Shown here piece after piece: positions 48,168 to 57,698 of a DNA stretch of 64,000 nucleotides (position 1 is the stretch's first letter; every line of letters starts with the position of its first letter). A model generated the notes under the pieces. It saw nothing but the letters and a program-made list of their open reading frames with translations. It made no database searches and was not told the origin of the DNA. The translations under genes were made by a program, and so were the position numbers. Origin of the DNA: an uncultured Prevotella sp. (GTDB taxonomy: Bacteria; Bacteroidota; Bacteroidia; Bacteroidales; Bacteroidaceae); contig CALUFA010000007.1 in the NCBI GenBank assembly GCA_944319795.1, positions 1 to 64,000 on the forward strand, written 5' to 3'.

Positions 48168-48198
48168 TTTTTCCGGTACGGAACAGGAGGTAATTTTG
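48168..48198 (+). promoter_or_regulatory. promoter of the aminoethylphosphonate operon
   Basis: TTTT (48168-48171), 19 bases, TAATTTTG (48191-48198). The -7 is exact and the -33 has one mismatch. It excludes the ATG at 48136 as start and points to 48220 or 48223. Confidence 0.6.
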
Positions 48199-48219
48199 CA
48201 TCGCGAAACAAAAAGTAGA

Positions 48220-49602
48220 ATGATGAAACCGAACATCTGCAAAACTAAAAACATGAAAGCCGCAACAAGCAACATGCCCTCTTGGCTCTTCGTCCTATGG
48301 GCCGGGGGCACGGCCCTACTGTCATACTCGCTCGTCTACGCCCTGCGCAAACCCTTCACGGCGGCCGAGTTTGAAGGAATGGAAGTGGTGGGAATGGACT
48401 ATAAGATTGTTACCAGCATCATCCAACTCGTCGGATACGTATGCGCCAAGCTGCTTGGCATCAAGTATATTTCCGAGCTTAAGCCCGAAGGGCGCCTAAA
48501 GTTCATCATCGGTTCTGCCGCATTGTCAGAAGTGTCGCTTTTGGCTTTCGGCCTGCTGCCCACACCTTATAATATATGCGCACTGTTTTTCAACGGCCTT
48601 TCGCTCGGCTGCATGTGGGGAGTTATATTCAGTTTCCTCGAAGGCAGGCGCACTACCGACATCCTCGCCAGCATAATGGGCGTGAGCATGGCCCTCAGTT
48701 CAGGCATAGCCAAGTCGCTTGGGCTTTACGCCATGCACGACCTTGGCGTCAGCGAATTTTGGATGCCGGCGCTTATCGGCGCGTTCGCGTTCCCGTTGCT
48801 GTGTTTCATGGGATGGATGATGACCAAATTCCCCACACCGACCGCCGAGGACATAGCCGCCCGGACCAAGCGCGTAACGCTCAACGGGCAGCAGCGTTGG
48901 CAACTGTTCGCCAAGTTCATGCCGCTCTTGCTGATGCTGTTCGGCGCAAACCTGTTGCTCACCGTGCAACGCGACATAAAGGAAGACTTCATCGTCTGCA
49001 TCATCGACGTCGACTCCGTGTCGTCGTGGGCGTTCGCTTACCTCGACTCGATAGCTACAATCGTACTGCTCGGGGCTTTCGCCCTACTGTCGGCGATAGG
49101 CAACCACCTCAGGGCATTATGCCTGATACTGATATTCGCGACTATCGGCATGGGCACGATAGCCTTCCTCGGAGCCGAGGCCGAGTCGCTCGACATGCCG
49201 GTAACGGCATGGCTCTTCCTACAGACTTTCTGCATAGACATTGCCTATTTGAGTTTTCAGACGATATTCTTCGAGCGTTTCATCGCCTGCTTCAAGGTCA
49301 AAGGCAACGTCGGGTTCTTCATCATAACGATTGACTTCATCGGTTACCTCGGCACGCTCGCCCTCCTGTCATACAAGGAATTCATGGCTCCGCACATCGA
49401 CTGGGCGCCGTTTTACAACAGCATGAGCGTGTTCGTCGGCATAGCCTGCTGCCTTGCCTTCGCCGGCTCGATAATCTACATGATCAGGAAAAAATACACT
49501 TTAAAAGAAACCAAGGCCGTAACCGCAACGGAGGATGCAGCAGACACGGTTGGAAAATACGACTTCGCAACAAGCCGGCACGGCAACCTGACAACAGCAT
49601 AA
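48220..49602 (+). CDS. DUF5690 multi-span membrane protein, probable phosphonate transporter
   Basis: An inner-membrane protein of 460 residues with about 11-12 hydrophobic helices, fitting Bacteroidota DUF5690. Early residues SYSLVYALRKPFTAAEF resemble the YxxRKxF region of organophosphate:phosphate antiporters in the MFS. It is first of the operon with phnX (17 bases on) and phnW. No phnCDE-type ABC transporter is present, so the likely job is 2-aminoethylphosphonate uptake. That assignment is inferred from fold resemblance and context. Confidence 0.75.
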   Translation: MMKPNICKTKNMKAATSNMPSWLFVLWAGGTALLSYSLVYALRKPFTAAEFEGMEVVGMDYKIVTSIIQLVGYVCAKLLGIKYISELKPEGRLKFIIGSAALSEVSLLAFGLLPTPYNICALFFNGLSLGCMWGVIFSFLEGRRTTDILASIMGVSMALSSGIAKSLGLYAMHDLGVSEFWMPALIGAFAFPLLCFMGWMMTKFPTPTAEDIAARTKRVTLNGQQRWQLFAKFMPLLLMLFGANLLLTVQRDIKEDFIVCIIDVDSVSSWAFAYLDSIATIVLLGAFALLSAIGNHLRALCLILIFATIGMGTIAFLGAEAESLDMPVTAWLFLQTFCIDIAYLSFQTIFFERFIACFKVKGNVGFFIITIDFIGYLGTLALLSYKEFMAPHIDWAPFYNSMSVFVGIACCLAFAGSIIYMIRKKYTLKETKAVTATEDAADTVGKYDFATSRHGNLTTA

Positions 49603-49618
49603 ACACAACTTTACGAAT

Positions 49619-50407
49619 ATGAAAAAGATTGATTGTATTATCATGGACTGGGCCGGAACCGCCGTCGACTACGGATGCTTCGCCCCGGTAGAAGCCTTCG
49701 TCGAGAGTTTCAAGGCCATCGGAACACCCGTAACCGTAGCTGAAACGCGCGCGCACATGGGGCTTACGAAGATTGAAGAAGTACGCGCACTGTTCGGTAT
49801 CGGGCACGTAAAGTCGGATTTCCACGCTAAATACGGCCGCGACTACGACGAGAACGACGTGCAGGAATGTTATAAGAAATTCCAAAAGCAACTTTTCCGC
49901 ACGCTTGAATACTACTCAAAGCCTATCCCCGGAGTGGTAGATGTCATATCACGCCTGCGCAAACAGGGCGTAAAAGTAGGCTCGACTACCGGATACACAC
50001 GCGGAATGATGGACGTGGTCGTACCGGCCGCGGCCGCCCACGGCTACATAATAGACAACTGCGAGACGTCTGACAATCTGCCGGGAGGCCGGCCGAAACC
50101 ATACATGATTTACCAGAACATGTGCCGTTTGGACATACCGTCGGCGCGCTCGGTAGTCAAAGTAGGCGACACGGTTTCAGACATCAAGGAGGGTGTGAAC
50201 GCCGGCGCATGGAGCGTAGGCGTGATACTCGGCAGCAACGAGCTTGCCCTGACAGAAAAGGAAGTTGCCGAAATGCCGGCCGACGAACTAAGAGAAAGGA
50301 TGAAAGACGTGCGCTACCGCATGTACGCAGCCGGAGCCGACTACGTGATAGACGGCATAGAAGAACTGCCCATGCTGATAGACTGTATCAACTCTATAAA
50401 CAGTTAA
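49619..50407 (+). CDS. phnX: phosphonoacetaldehyde hydrolase
   Basis: Cleaves the C-P bond of phosphonoacetaldehyde to acetaldehyde and phosphate. A HAD-fold enzyme of 262 residues: nucleophile D10 in MDWAGTAVDYG, the cap-domain Schiff-base lysine K51 in MGLTKIEEVRAL, and VKVGDTVSDIKEG near the C-terminal catalytic acidic pair. It is the second step of the pathway that begins with PhnW. It follows the DUF5690 gene by 17 bases, so it is co-transcribed. Confidence 0.95.
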   Translation: MKKIDCIIMDWAGTAVDYGCFAPVEAFVESFKAIGTPVTVAETRAHMGLTKIEEVRALFGIGHVKSDFHAKYGRDYDENDVQECYKKFQKQLFRTLEYYSKPIPGVVDVISRLRKQGVKVGSTTGYTRGMMDVVVPAAAAHGYIIDNCETSDNLPGGRPKPYMIYQNMCRLDIPSARSVVKVGDTVSDIKEGVNAGAWSVGVILGSNELALTEKEVAEMPADELRERMKDVRYRMYAAGADYVIDGIEELPMLIDCINSINS

Positions 50408-50451
50408 TCATAACCACTTATAAACCAAATATCTAACAAGACACAAACGAC

Positions 50452-51534
50452 ATGAGACCATATTTATTGCTTACCCCCGGTCCGCTGACTACGACTGAGA
50501 CGGTGAAGAGCGCCATGATGAGCGACTGGTGCACTTGGGACAAAGACTACAACGAAGGCATAGTAGAGGAGATAAGGCGGCAGCTCGTCGAGATAGCCTC
50601 GAGCCGTCCCGAGGAATACACGGCCGTGCTGATGCAGGGCAGCGGCACGTTCTGCGTCGAGGCAACGTTGGGCGGAGTGGTACGCCCTGAAGACAACCTG
50701 TTGGTAGCCGCCAACGGCGCATACGGCAAGCGCATGGGCGTGATAGCCGACTATTACAAGCTGAACTGCCATGTAATGAAGTTTGAAGAGACCGAGCCCG
50801 TAAGCCCCGAAGCCATCGGCAAATACCTTGACGGGCACGACGAAGTGACACATGTGTCGGTAGTACACTGCGAGACCACTACCGGAGTGCTCAACCCCCT
50901 GGCCGAAATCGCGTCGGTAGTAAAAGCCCACGGCAAGACGCTCATAGTCGACGCTATGAGCAGTTTCGGCGGAGTGCCCGTAGACATGGCCGAATTAGGC
51001 ATCGACTTCCTTATCTCAAGCGCCAACAAATGCATACAAGGCGTGCCCGGATTCGGCTTCATCATAGCCCGTAAATCGCTGCTCCAGCAATGCAAAGGCG
51101 TGGCCCGTTCGCTCTCGCTCGACATATACGACCAATGGGAAACTATGGAAAAAGGACACGGCAAATGGCGTTTCACATCGCCGACGCACGTAGTGCGCGC
51201 CTTTATGCAGGCCCTGGCCGAACTGAAGGAAGAAGGAGGAGTGGCCGCACGCCACGCGCGCTATTGCGAAAACCACAAGACTCTTGTTGAAGGCATGCGC
51301 TCGTTAGGCTATAAGACGCTGCTGCCCGACGAATGGCAGTCGCCCGTCATAACTTCGTTCCATTACCCTACGGCCGGCTTCGACTTCGCTTCCTTTTACC
51401 AAAAGCTCAAGGCCAAGGGATTCGTCATCTACCCGGGAAAGATTTCACAGGCCGATACGTTCCGCATAGGCAACATCGGCGACGTACACCCCGACGACTT
51501 CAAGCGCCTCGTAGAAATAATCCGCTCGCTTTGA
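50452..51534 (+). CDS. phnW: 2-aminoethylphosphonate:pyruvate transaminase
   Basis: Converts 2-aminoethylphosphonate and pyruvate to phosphonoacetaldehyde and alanine. A PLP aminotransferase of 360 residues. PLP lysine K193 is in [15 protein letters not shown], the ring-binding Asp is D167 or D168 in [10 protein letters not shown], and the start [14 protein letters not shown] is typical. Last gene of the operon. A small hairpin (51576-51594) with a GC stem follows the stop codon. Confidence 0.95.
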   Translation: MRPYLLLTPGPLTTTETVKSAMMSDWCTWDKDYNEGIVEEIRRQLVEIASSRPEEYTAVLMQGSGTFCVEATLGGVVRPEDNLLVAANGAYGKRMGVIADYYKLNCHVMKFEETEPVSPEAIGKYLDGHDEVTHVSVVHCETTTGVLNPLAEIASVVKAHGKTLIVDAMSSFGGVPVDMAELGIDFLISSANKCIQGVPGFGFIIARKSLLQQCKGVARSLSLDIYDQWETMEKGHGKWRFTSPTHVVRAFMQALAELKEEGGVAARHARYCENHKTLVEGMRSLGYKTLLPDEWQSPVITSFHYPTAGFDFASFYQKLKAKGFVIYPGKISQADTFRIGNIGDVHPDDFKRLVEIIRSL

Positions 51535-51575
51535 GACAAAACGGGAAAAGAACATATTGAATTGACTTGACAGAC

Positions 51576-51594
51576 AGCCGGTTAGCCACCGGCT
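51576..51594 (+). terminator. small hairpin after phnW
   Basis: AGCCGGT-TAGCC-ACCGGCT, a 7-bp GC-rich stem with a 5-base loop, followed only by TTTG. The 22-bp array starts five bases later and also forms a hairpin, so the two may act together. Confidence 0.55.
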
Positions 51595-51598
51595 TTGC

Positions 51599-51679
51599 AA
51601 AAGGCATCCTTTTACGTTTCAAAAGGATGCCTTTCATCGTGTAAAAGGCAACCTTTTAGGAAGCAAAAGGCTACCTTTT
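51599..51679. repeat. 22-bp-period palindromic array (copy 3, best conserved)
   Basis: Units at 51599, 51621, 51643 and 51665, exactly 22 apart, read AAAAGGCATCCTTTT, AAAAGGATGCCTTTC, AAAAGGCAACCTTTT and AAAAGGCTACCTTTT. The core is AAAAGG-NNN-CCTTTT, a 6-bp inverted repeat around three bases, with 7-base linkers. Units 1 and 2 are inverted copies. It lies between phnW and the rnf promoter. The remainder to 51820 shows no gene. Confidence 0.85.
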
Positions 51680-51820
51680 ACACAACGCCCTATCCACCAT
51701 GCCCCACTAACATGTTTACAGGCCGTAAATGGCTTGCAAATAACGAGATGCGCCCAAACAGGCACAACGTTCCTATATGCATCATTTTTCTTAAATTTTA
51801 CATTAAATTATCCATTTTTG

Positions 51821-51851
51821 TTTGCCGTTTGAAAATATAGTATTACTTTTG
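51821..51851 (+). promoter_or_regulatory. promoter of the rseC-rnf operon
   Basis: TTTG (51821-51824), 19 bases, TACTTTTG (51844-51851), an exact consensus, 40 bases before the rseC start. Confidence 0.8.
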
Positions 51852-51891
51852 CAATTGCAAACTCCAGTTTGCAAAACCTTGTTCGAATAGC

Positions 51892-52308
51892 ATGAACGCA
51901 AACATTAAACATTGTGGTGTTGTCGACGATATAACAGGCGGGTGCATCAAAGTGCGCATCGTCCAGGCTTCGGCATGCGCATCTTGCAAAGTAGCCAACA
52001 GGTGCAACGCATCGGAAAGCAAGGAAAAAATAGTGGAAGTATATGACGAGGACACGACAAGGTTCTCTATCGGCGACAACGTCGTGGTAAGCGCCTCGCA
52101 AGGCACAGGCTTCCTGGCCGTATTCCTAAGTTCCGTGATACCGCTGTTCCTGCTTATCGTCGTACTTGCCTCGGTATTGGCCGCCACCGGCAACGAGGCT
52201 TGGGCGGCATTGGCAAGTCTTGGAGGATTAGTTCCGTATTACCTTATCCTATACATGTTTAAAGACAAAATCCGTTCACGCCTGTCGTTCAAGATAGAAC
52301 ACGAATAG
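51892..52308 (+). CDS. rseC: RseC/MucC-like SoxR-reducing-system protein
   Basis: A 138-residue protein of the RseC family. An N-terminal cysteine-rich part (Cys 8, 18, 29, 32, 38; CASCKVANRC) is followed by two membrane helices (about 65-90 and 93-115). Relatives in proteobacteria work with Rnf/Rsx in reducing SoxR or act on sigma-E. Here it is first of the rnf operon, 61 bases before rnfB. It is therefore likely to serve Rnf assembly or its Fe-S supply; the role is inferred. Confidence 0.85.
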   Translation: MNANIKHCGVVDDITGGCIKVRIVQASACASCKVANRCNASESKEKIVEVYDEDTTRFSIGDNVVVSASQGTGFLAVFLSSVIPLFLLIVVLASVLAATGNEAWAALASLGGLVPYYLILYMFKDKIRSRLSFKIEHE

Positions 52309-52369
52309 GCGTGACAAACGCATAATCCATGAAATCAAACATTAATTAACTAAAACAAATACAAAACTT

Positions 52370-53269
52370 ATGAACTTTATTTTGATTGCAGTAATTGTTC
52401 TTGGAGGCATTGCGCTGGTTTCTTCAGTAGTGCTATACGTGTGCTCCAAGAAATTCGCGGTCTATGAAGACCCCCGACTGGCGCAAGTCTCGGCGGTGCT
52501 GCCGGGCGCCAATTGCGGAGGATGCGGCTATCCGGGATGTTCAGGCATGGCAGCAGCCTTGGTGAAAGGAGCCGATGCCGGTTCGCTCGATGGGCTTTAT
52601 TGCCCGGTAGGCGGTACGGAAGTAATGGGAAAAGTGGCCGACTTGCTCGGCATGGCGGTGGCCAATACCGAGCCCAAGGTGGCCGTCGTGCGTTGCAACG
52701 GCACATGCGAACTGCGTCCGCACATAGCCGAATATAACGGCCTGCGCACTTGTACGGCAATGAACTCGTGCGGAGCCGGCGAAACAGGCTGCGGATACGG
52801 ATGCCTCGGTTGCGGCGACTGCGTAAAGGCATGCGCGTTCGGAGCCATAACGATGAACCCCGAAACGGGCCTGCCCGAAGTCGACGAAGACAAGTGTACG
52901 GCATGCGGCGCATGCGTCAAGGCATGCCCGCGACACATCATCGAACTTCGGAAAAAGGGAGTCAAGAACCGCCGCGTTTACGTGCGTTGCGTAAACAAGG
53001 ACAAAGGCGCGGCTGCGATGAAGGCCTGCAAGGCGGCATGCATAGGCTGCGGAAAATGCGAGAAGGAATGTAAATTCGAAGCAATAACGATAACAAACAA
53101 TGTGTCTTACATCGACCCTGACAAGTGCCGCTTATGCCGCAAGTGCGTGGAGGTATGCCCGACACATGCCATTATAGCCGTAAACTTCCCCACCCCAAGG
53201 CCAAAAACAAATGCCGACACAGACGGAATGGTTAAAGTAGAACAAAAACAAGAGGAGGTAAACGCATGA
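52370..53269 (+). CDS. rnfB: Rnf complex subunit B (multi-Fe-S)
   Basis: Electron-entry subunit that accepts electrons from reduced ferredoxin. One N-terminal membrane helix (about 4-25), then CGGCGYPGCSG (from about 49), then 4Fe-4S domains with CxxCGDCVKACAFGA, CTACGACVKACP, CIGCGKCEKECK and CRLCRKCVEVCP. Length 299 is normal for a Bacteroidota RnfB. Its stop overlaps the rnfC start by four bases (53266-53269), so translation is coupled. Confidence 0.95.
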   Translation: MNFILIAVIVLGGIALVSSVVLYVCSKKFAVYEDPRLAQVSAVLPGANCGGCGYPGCSGMAAALVKGADAGSLDGLYCPVGGTEVMGKVADLLGMAVANTEPKVAVVRCNGTCELRPHIAEYNGLRTCTAMNSCGAGETGCGYGCLGCGDCVKACAFGAITMNPETGLPEVDEDKCTACGACVKACPRHIIELRKKGVKNRRVYVRCVNKDKGAAAMKACKAACIGCGKCEKECKFEAITITNNVSYIDPDKCRLCRKCVEVCPTHAIIAVNFPTPRPKTNADTDGMVKVEQKQEEVNA

Positions 53270-54618
53270 AACTCAGGACATTCAGAATAGGAGGCGTTCA
53301 TCCGGAAGAAAACAAGTTGTCTTCCGAATCAGCTACGCAAATAGCAAAACTCCCACAACAAGCAATATTTCCACTGTCACAACATATCGGCGCACCGGCC
53401 AAACCAGTAGTAAAAAAGGGCGACAAGGTAAAAGTTGGCACGCTCTTGGCTGAAGCCGGAGGGTTCGTCTCGGCACCGATTTATTCGTCAGTCTCAGGCA
53501 CCGTGCAGAAAATCGACGAGGCTATAGATGCTACCGGATACCGTAAACCGGTGATAATAGTAAAGGTTGAAGGCGACGAATGGGAAGAAAGCATCGACCG
53601 CTCGGACAAGCTCGAAACATTGGAGTCACATCCCGAACTTACGCCGGAAGAAATCGTAGAGCGCATTAAGAAGGCCGGCGTAACCGGTATGGGCGGCGCA
53701 GGCTTCCCCACGTTCATCAAGTTGTGCCCTCCACCTACGGCCAAGGCCGAATGCGTAATATTGAACGGCGTAGAGTGCGAGCCTTACATCACATCCGATT
53801 ACAGGCTAATGATGGAACATGCCGACGAAATATTGGTAGGGCTCGACTTACTGATGAAGGCCGTAAAGGTTGACAAGGGATACATCGGCATTGAGGAGAA
53901 CAAACCCCAAGCGATAGAATTGTTCGAGGAAAAAACAAAGAACAAACCTAACGTCGAAATTGTTCCGCTTGCAAAAAAATACCCCCAAGGCGGCGAGAAA
54001 CAACTTGTAGACGCAGTGATACGCCGCCAAGTGCCGGCACCGCCGGCAATCCCCGTAAACGTCGGGGCTGTCGTACAAAACGTCGGTACGGCATTTGCCG
54101 TTTACCAGGCCGTAATGAAAAACAAGCCCCTGTTTGAGCGTTACACCACCGTTACGGGCAAGAAACTCGCAAAGCCAAGCAACTTCCTCGTCCGCATGGG
54201 CACACCGATGATAGACCTTATCAACGAGTGCGGCGGCATGCCGGAAGGCGACAACAAGCTGCTGGCAGGAGGACCGATGATGGGAAAAGCGCTTACCTCG
54301 GTCGAAGTTCCAATCTGCAAAGGTACGAACAGCGTAACAATCCTCAGCGGAGACGACGCAAAGCGCAAACCAGTACAGCCATGCATACGCTGCGCAAAGT
54401 GCGTAAGCGCATGCCCTATGGGACTTGAACCATATCTACTGGCCACCGCAAGCGCGCTGCACGACTGGGAAAAGGTAGAGGCTGCAGGAGTAACCTCATG
54501 CATCGAATGCGGCTCATGCCAATTCACATGCCCCGCGCACAGGCCCATGCTCGACAACATCCGCCTCGGGAAGGGCACCGTCATGGGAATAATCAAAGCG
54601 CGTAACGCAAAAAAGTGA
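53266..54618 (+). CDS. rnfC: Rnf complex subunit C
   Basis: Peripheral subunit that binds NADH and flavin and carries two 4Fe-4S clusters. The 450-residue protein has a Complex I 51-kDa-like fold (GGAGFPTFIKL, LNGVECEPYITSDYRLM) and cluster motifs CIRCAKCVSACP and CIECGSCQFTCP. It lies between rnfB (4-base overlap) and rnfD (65 bases). Confidence 0.96.
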   Translation: MKLRTFRIGGVHPEENKLSSESATQIAKLPQQAIFPLSQHIGAPAKPVVKKGDKVKVGTLLAEAGGFVSAPIYSSVSGTVQKIDEAIDATGYRKPVIIVKVEGDEWEESIDRSDKLETLESHPELTPEEIVERIKKAGVTGMGGAGFPTFIKLCPPPTAKAECVILNGVECEPYITSDYRLMMEHADEILVGLDLLMKAVKVDKGYIGIEENKPQAIELFEEKTKNKPNVEIVPLAKKYPQGGEKQLVDAVIRRQVPAPPAIPVNVGAVVQNVGTAFAVYQAVMKNKPLFERYTTVTGKKLAKPSNFLVRMGTPMIDLINECGGMPEGDNKLLAGGPMMGKALTSVEVPICKGTNSVTILSGDDAKRKPVQPCIRCAKCVSACPMGLEPYLLATASALHDWEKVEAAGVTSCIECGSCQFTCPAHRPMLDNIRLGKGTVMGIIKARNAKK

Positions 54619-54683
54619 CTATCAACTTAACTTATCCTAAAGGCCGCTTGCGGCCGTAAAACAAACAACATCAATTCTACAAA

Positions 54684-55694
54684 ATGGGCAAATTAATAGT
54701 ATCATTATCGCCACACGCTCACGGCACGGACAGCGTTGAGCGCAACATGTACGGCGTAATCATAGCCTTAGTGCCGGCGTTGCTCGTGTCGTTCCTATAT
54801 TTCGGACTCGGCTCGGTAGTCGTTTGCGCATCAAGCGTTGCAGCATGCGTGTTCTTCGAGTGGGCAATAACCAAATACATGCTAAAAAGAGAACCGACAA
54901 TCAGCGACGGTTCGGCCATACTAACAGGCTTGCTGCTCGGTTTCAACCTACCCTCAAACCTTCCCGTATGGATTGTAATAATAGGCGCTTTGGTTGCAAT
55001 AGGCATCGGCAAGATGACGTTCGGAGGTTTGGGATGCAATCCGTTCAACCCCGCATTGGTAGGCCGCTGCTTCCTTTTGGCATCGTTCCCTGCGCAAATG
55101 ACCTCGTGGCCTATCGCCGGACAGCTCGCTTCATACGTCGACGCGCAAACAGGTGCGACCCCGTTGAGCATCATGAAACAAGCCATTAAATCAGGCGACG
55201 CTTCCGTTCTCGACCAACTTCCTGATTCCTTGTCGTTGCTACTCGGCAATCCGGGACTGAACAACGGCGCAGGAACCATCGGCGAAGTTTGTGCATTGGC
55301 ATTGCTTATAGGCTTAGCATACATGCTTTGGAAGAAAATCATCACATGGCACATCCCTGTAAGCATACTCGCCACTGTATTCATCTTCAGCGGTTTGCTT
55401 CACTTGGCAAACCCCGTTTACGCTAATCCGGTAGCGACACTGCTCAGCGGCGGACTCATGCTCGGCGCAATTTTCATGGCCACCGATTATGTTACGTCTC
55501 CAATGACGCATAAAGGCCAACTCATCTACGGCGTGTCAATAGGTTTCCTAACCGTCGTAATAAGAAACTGGGGCTCTTATCCCGAGGGAATGTCGTTTGC
55601 AATACTTATAATGAATGCGTTGACACCCCTCATAAACACATACGTAAAACCGAAACGTTTCGGCGAAATTGTAAACAAGGAGGGTGGAAAATGA
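54684..55694 (+). CDS. rnfD: Rnf complex subunit D (covalent FMN)
   Basis: Integral membrane subunit of 336 residues with about ten helices. The flavin-attachment motif is TGATPL, with Thr159 as the expected FMN phosphoester site. It moves electrons across the membrane and is the probable ion-translocating part together with RnfA and RnfE. It overlaps rnfG by four bases (55691-55694). Confidence 0.95.
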   Translation: MGKLIVSLSPHAHGTDSVERNMYGVIIALVPALLVSFLYFGLGSVVVCASSVAACVFFEWAITKYMLKREPTISDGSAILTGLLLGFNLPSNLPVWIVIIGALVAIGIGKMTFGGLGCNPFNPALVGRCFLLASFPAQMTSWPIAGQLASYVDAQTGATPLSIMKQAIKSGDASVLDQLPDSLSLLLGNPGLNNGAGTIGEVCALALLIGLAYMLWKKIITWHIPVSILATVFIFSGLLHLANPVYANPVATLLSGGLMLGAIFMATDYVTSPMTHKGQLIYGVSIGFLTVVIRNWGSYPEGMSFAILIMNALTPLINTYVKPKRFGEIVNKEGGK

Positions 55695-56314
55695 AAAAAC
55701 TTGAATCAACGATAACCAACATGGTGGTTGTGTTGGTAGGCGTGGCTTTGATAACGGGCAGCATCCTGGCATACGTAAACCACGTAACGGAAGAGCCTAT
55801 AAGACTTCAGGCAGAGAAAGCCCTTGCCGACGGTATCAAGGCCGTAATGGGCGGAGTTGACCTGACCGTAGCTAAGGAAGACACAGTGAGGCAAACCGTT
55901 GCTGGCAAAGAAGTAGTATTTGTCATACACGAAACCGTGGGCGCTGACAAGCAACCAATAGGAGCCGCCGTTGAAAGTACGGCCGGAGGTTTCGGCGGTG
56001 ATCTGAAAATACTGGTAGGATTCGACAACGACGGACAGATACTCGGCTACACGTTACTGCAACACGCCGAAACCCCAGGACTCGGGGCGAAAGCCGATAA
56101 ATGGTTCCAAAAAGATGGTAAGGGCTGCATAATCGGAAAGAACCCTAATACGGACAACCTGACAGTTAAGAAGGACGGCGGCGAAATCGACGCCATTACG
56201 GCTTCAACCATAACGAGCCGCGCGTTCCTATTAGCCGTAACACAGGCTTACCAGGCTTACAAGTCGCTCCCAGTCGACGCGAGCACCGGAGCCACAGCAA
56301 GCCATAAAGAATAA
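55691..56314 (+). CDS. rnfG: Rnf complex subunit G (covalent FMN)
   Basis: A 207-residue periplasm-facing subunit with one N-terminal helix (about 11-28) and an FMN-binding domain. The flavinylation motif is TASTITS (170-176), with Thr173 the likely attachment residue in a variant of the usual SGATxT pattern. A second SGAT-like TGATAS at 199-204 is near the C-terminus but is not the usual place. Context rnfD-G-E is normal. Confidence 0.93.
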   Translation: MKKLESTITNMVVVLVGVALITGSILAYVNHVTEEPIRLQAEKALADGIKAVMGGVDLTVAKEDTVRQTVAGKEVVFVIHETVGADKQPIGAAVESTAGGFGGDLKILVGFDNDGQILGYTLLQHAETPGLGAKADKWFQKDGKGCIIGKNPNTDNLTVKKDGGEIDAITASTITSRAFLLAVTQAYQAYKSLPVDASTGATASHKE

Positions 56315-56338
56315 CACAAACCTAAAAATCAAGGAACA

Positions 56339-56923
56339 ATGAATTACATAAAAATATTAATCAACGGCATTATCAAGGAGAATCCGACATTCGTGCTACT
56401 GCTTGGCATGTGTCCGACGTTGGCCACAACCACATCGGCAATGAACGGATTATCAATGGGTTTGGCCACTATGTTCGTGTTGATCTGCTCGAATATAGTA
56501 ATATCATTGATAAAGAACCTGACCCCCGACATGGTGCGCATACCGGTATTCGTGGTTGTAATCGCATCGTTCGTCACTATTTTGCAGATGCTGATGCAGG
56601 CTTACGTACCGACAATCTATGCCACGCTCGGCCTTTTCATACCGCTTATCGTGGTAAACTGCATAATCCTCGGCCGCGCCGAGGCGTTCGCATGCTGCCA
56701 CGGGCCGGTTGAAAGCCTTTTCGACGGCGTTGGTATCGGACTTGGTTTCAGCATAGCGCTGACATTGCTCGGCGCGGTACGCGAGTTGCTCGGCGCCGGT
56801 TCGATATTCGGCATCGTACTGCTTCCCGAAACAAGCAACATGCTTCTCTTCATCCTGCCTCCCGGAGCATTCATCACTTTGGGATATTTGATAGCTATTG
56901 TAAACAGATTTAAGAAAGCGTAG
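56339..56923 (+). CDS. rnfE: Rnf complex subunit E
   Basis: Integral membrane subunit of 194 residues with six helices: KENPTFVLLLGMCPTLA, then ILGRAEAFACCHGPVES with the conserved cysteine pair (AFACC) that may hold an Fe-S site in the membrane with RnfA. It follows rnfG by 24 bases and precedes rnfA by 3. Confidence 0.95.
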   Translation: MNYIKILINGIIKENPTFVLLLGMCPTLATTTSAMNGLSMGLATMFVLICSNIVISLIKNLTPDMVRIPVFVVVIASFVTILQMLMQAYVPTIYATLGLFIPLIVVNCIILGRAEAFACCHGPVESLFDGVGIGLGFSIALTLLGAVRELLGAGSIFGIVLLPETSNMLLFILPPGAFITLGYLIAIVNRFKKA

Positions 56924-56926
56924 TTT

Positions 56927-57526
56927 ATGGAATACTTATTGATTTTCATCTCAGCCATATTCGTGAACAACATCGTGTTGTCACAGTTCCTGGGCATTTG
57001 CCCGTTCCTTGGCGTATCACAAAAGATTTCAACGTCGTTAGGCATGGGAGCGGCCGTAGCCTTCGTGCTAACGCTTTCAACCATCGTGACTTATCTCGTA
57101 CAGATATACGTCCTCAACCCAATGGGGCTGCAATATCTCCAGACGATAGCCTTCATCCTCGTAATCGCCGCCCTCGTTCAGATGGTAGAGATAATCCTGA
57201 AGAAAGTCTCGCCTTCGTTATACCAGGCTTTAGGCATATACCTTCCGCTTATTACGACAAACTGTGCCGTGCTCGGCGTAGCGATTCTCGTAATCCAGAA
57301 AGAATACTCGCTGATACAAAGCGTAGTTTACGCCTTCTCGACGGCAGTCGGTTTTGCCGTGGCACTGATAATATTCGCTGGCATACGCGAACAGCTGTCA
57401 ATGGTCAGCATACCCAAAGGCATGCGAGGCATGGCCATCGTGCTTGTAACCGCCGGCCTGCTCAGCCTCGCCTTCATGGGCTTCTCTGGCGTTGACGGCG
57501 GACTAAAAGCCCTCTTCGGATTATAA
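56927..57526 (+). CDS. rnfA: Rnf complex subunit A
   Basis: Integral membrane subunit of 199 residues, homologous to RnfE but inserted in the opposite way. Motifs ISAIFVNNIVLSQFLGIC and LITTNCAVLGVAI are typical. It is the last gene of the operon and is followed by a strong terminator. Confidence 0.95.
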   Translation: MEYLLIFISAIFVNNIVLSQFLGICPFLGVSQKISTSLGMGAAVAFVLTLSTIVTYLVQIYVLNPMGLQYLQTIAFILVIAALVQMVEIILKKVSPSLYQALGIYLPLITTNCAVLGVAILVIQKEYSLIQSVVYAFSTAVGFAVALIIFAGIREQLSMVSIPKGMRGMAIVLVTAGLLSLAFMGFSGVDGGLKALFGL

Positions 57527-57532
57527 CATAAG

Positions 57533-57597
57533 GAGTTGTCGGGATTTATTAGGAGTTAATATTTTATCCGTCTCCCGATAAATCCCGGCAACTCTTT
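57533..57597 (+). terminator. terminator after the rnf operon
   Basis: GAGTTGTCGGGATTTAT (57533-57549) pairs with ATAAATCCCGGCAACTC (57578-57594) with one G-U-compatible mismatch. TTTTT follows directly. Confidence 0.85.
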
Positions 57598-57636
57598 TTC
57601 ATAATTATATTTTTCACACCTTTTCCTATAATATAT

Positions 57637-57667
57637 TTTGTAGGAAATGAAATTATGTTTAGTTTTG
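57637..57667 (+). promoter_or_regulatory. promoter of galE
   Basis: TTTG (57637-57640), 19 bases, TAGTTTTG (57660-57667), an exact consensus, 32 bases before the start codon. Confidence 0.8.
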
Positions 57668-57698
57668 CATTTGGATTAACGTTAAATGCAAAACACTT

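Noticed and set aside
51599..51679. CRISPR array
   Set aside because: The units are 15-bp palindromes with 7-base linkers. There are no spacers of 30 bases or more and no cas genes. The same layout appears in several gaps.
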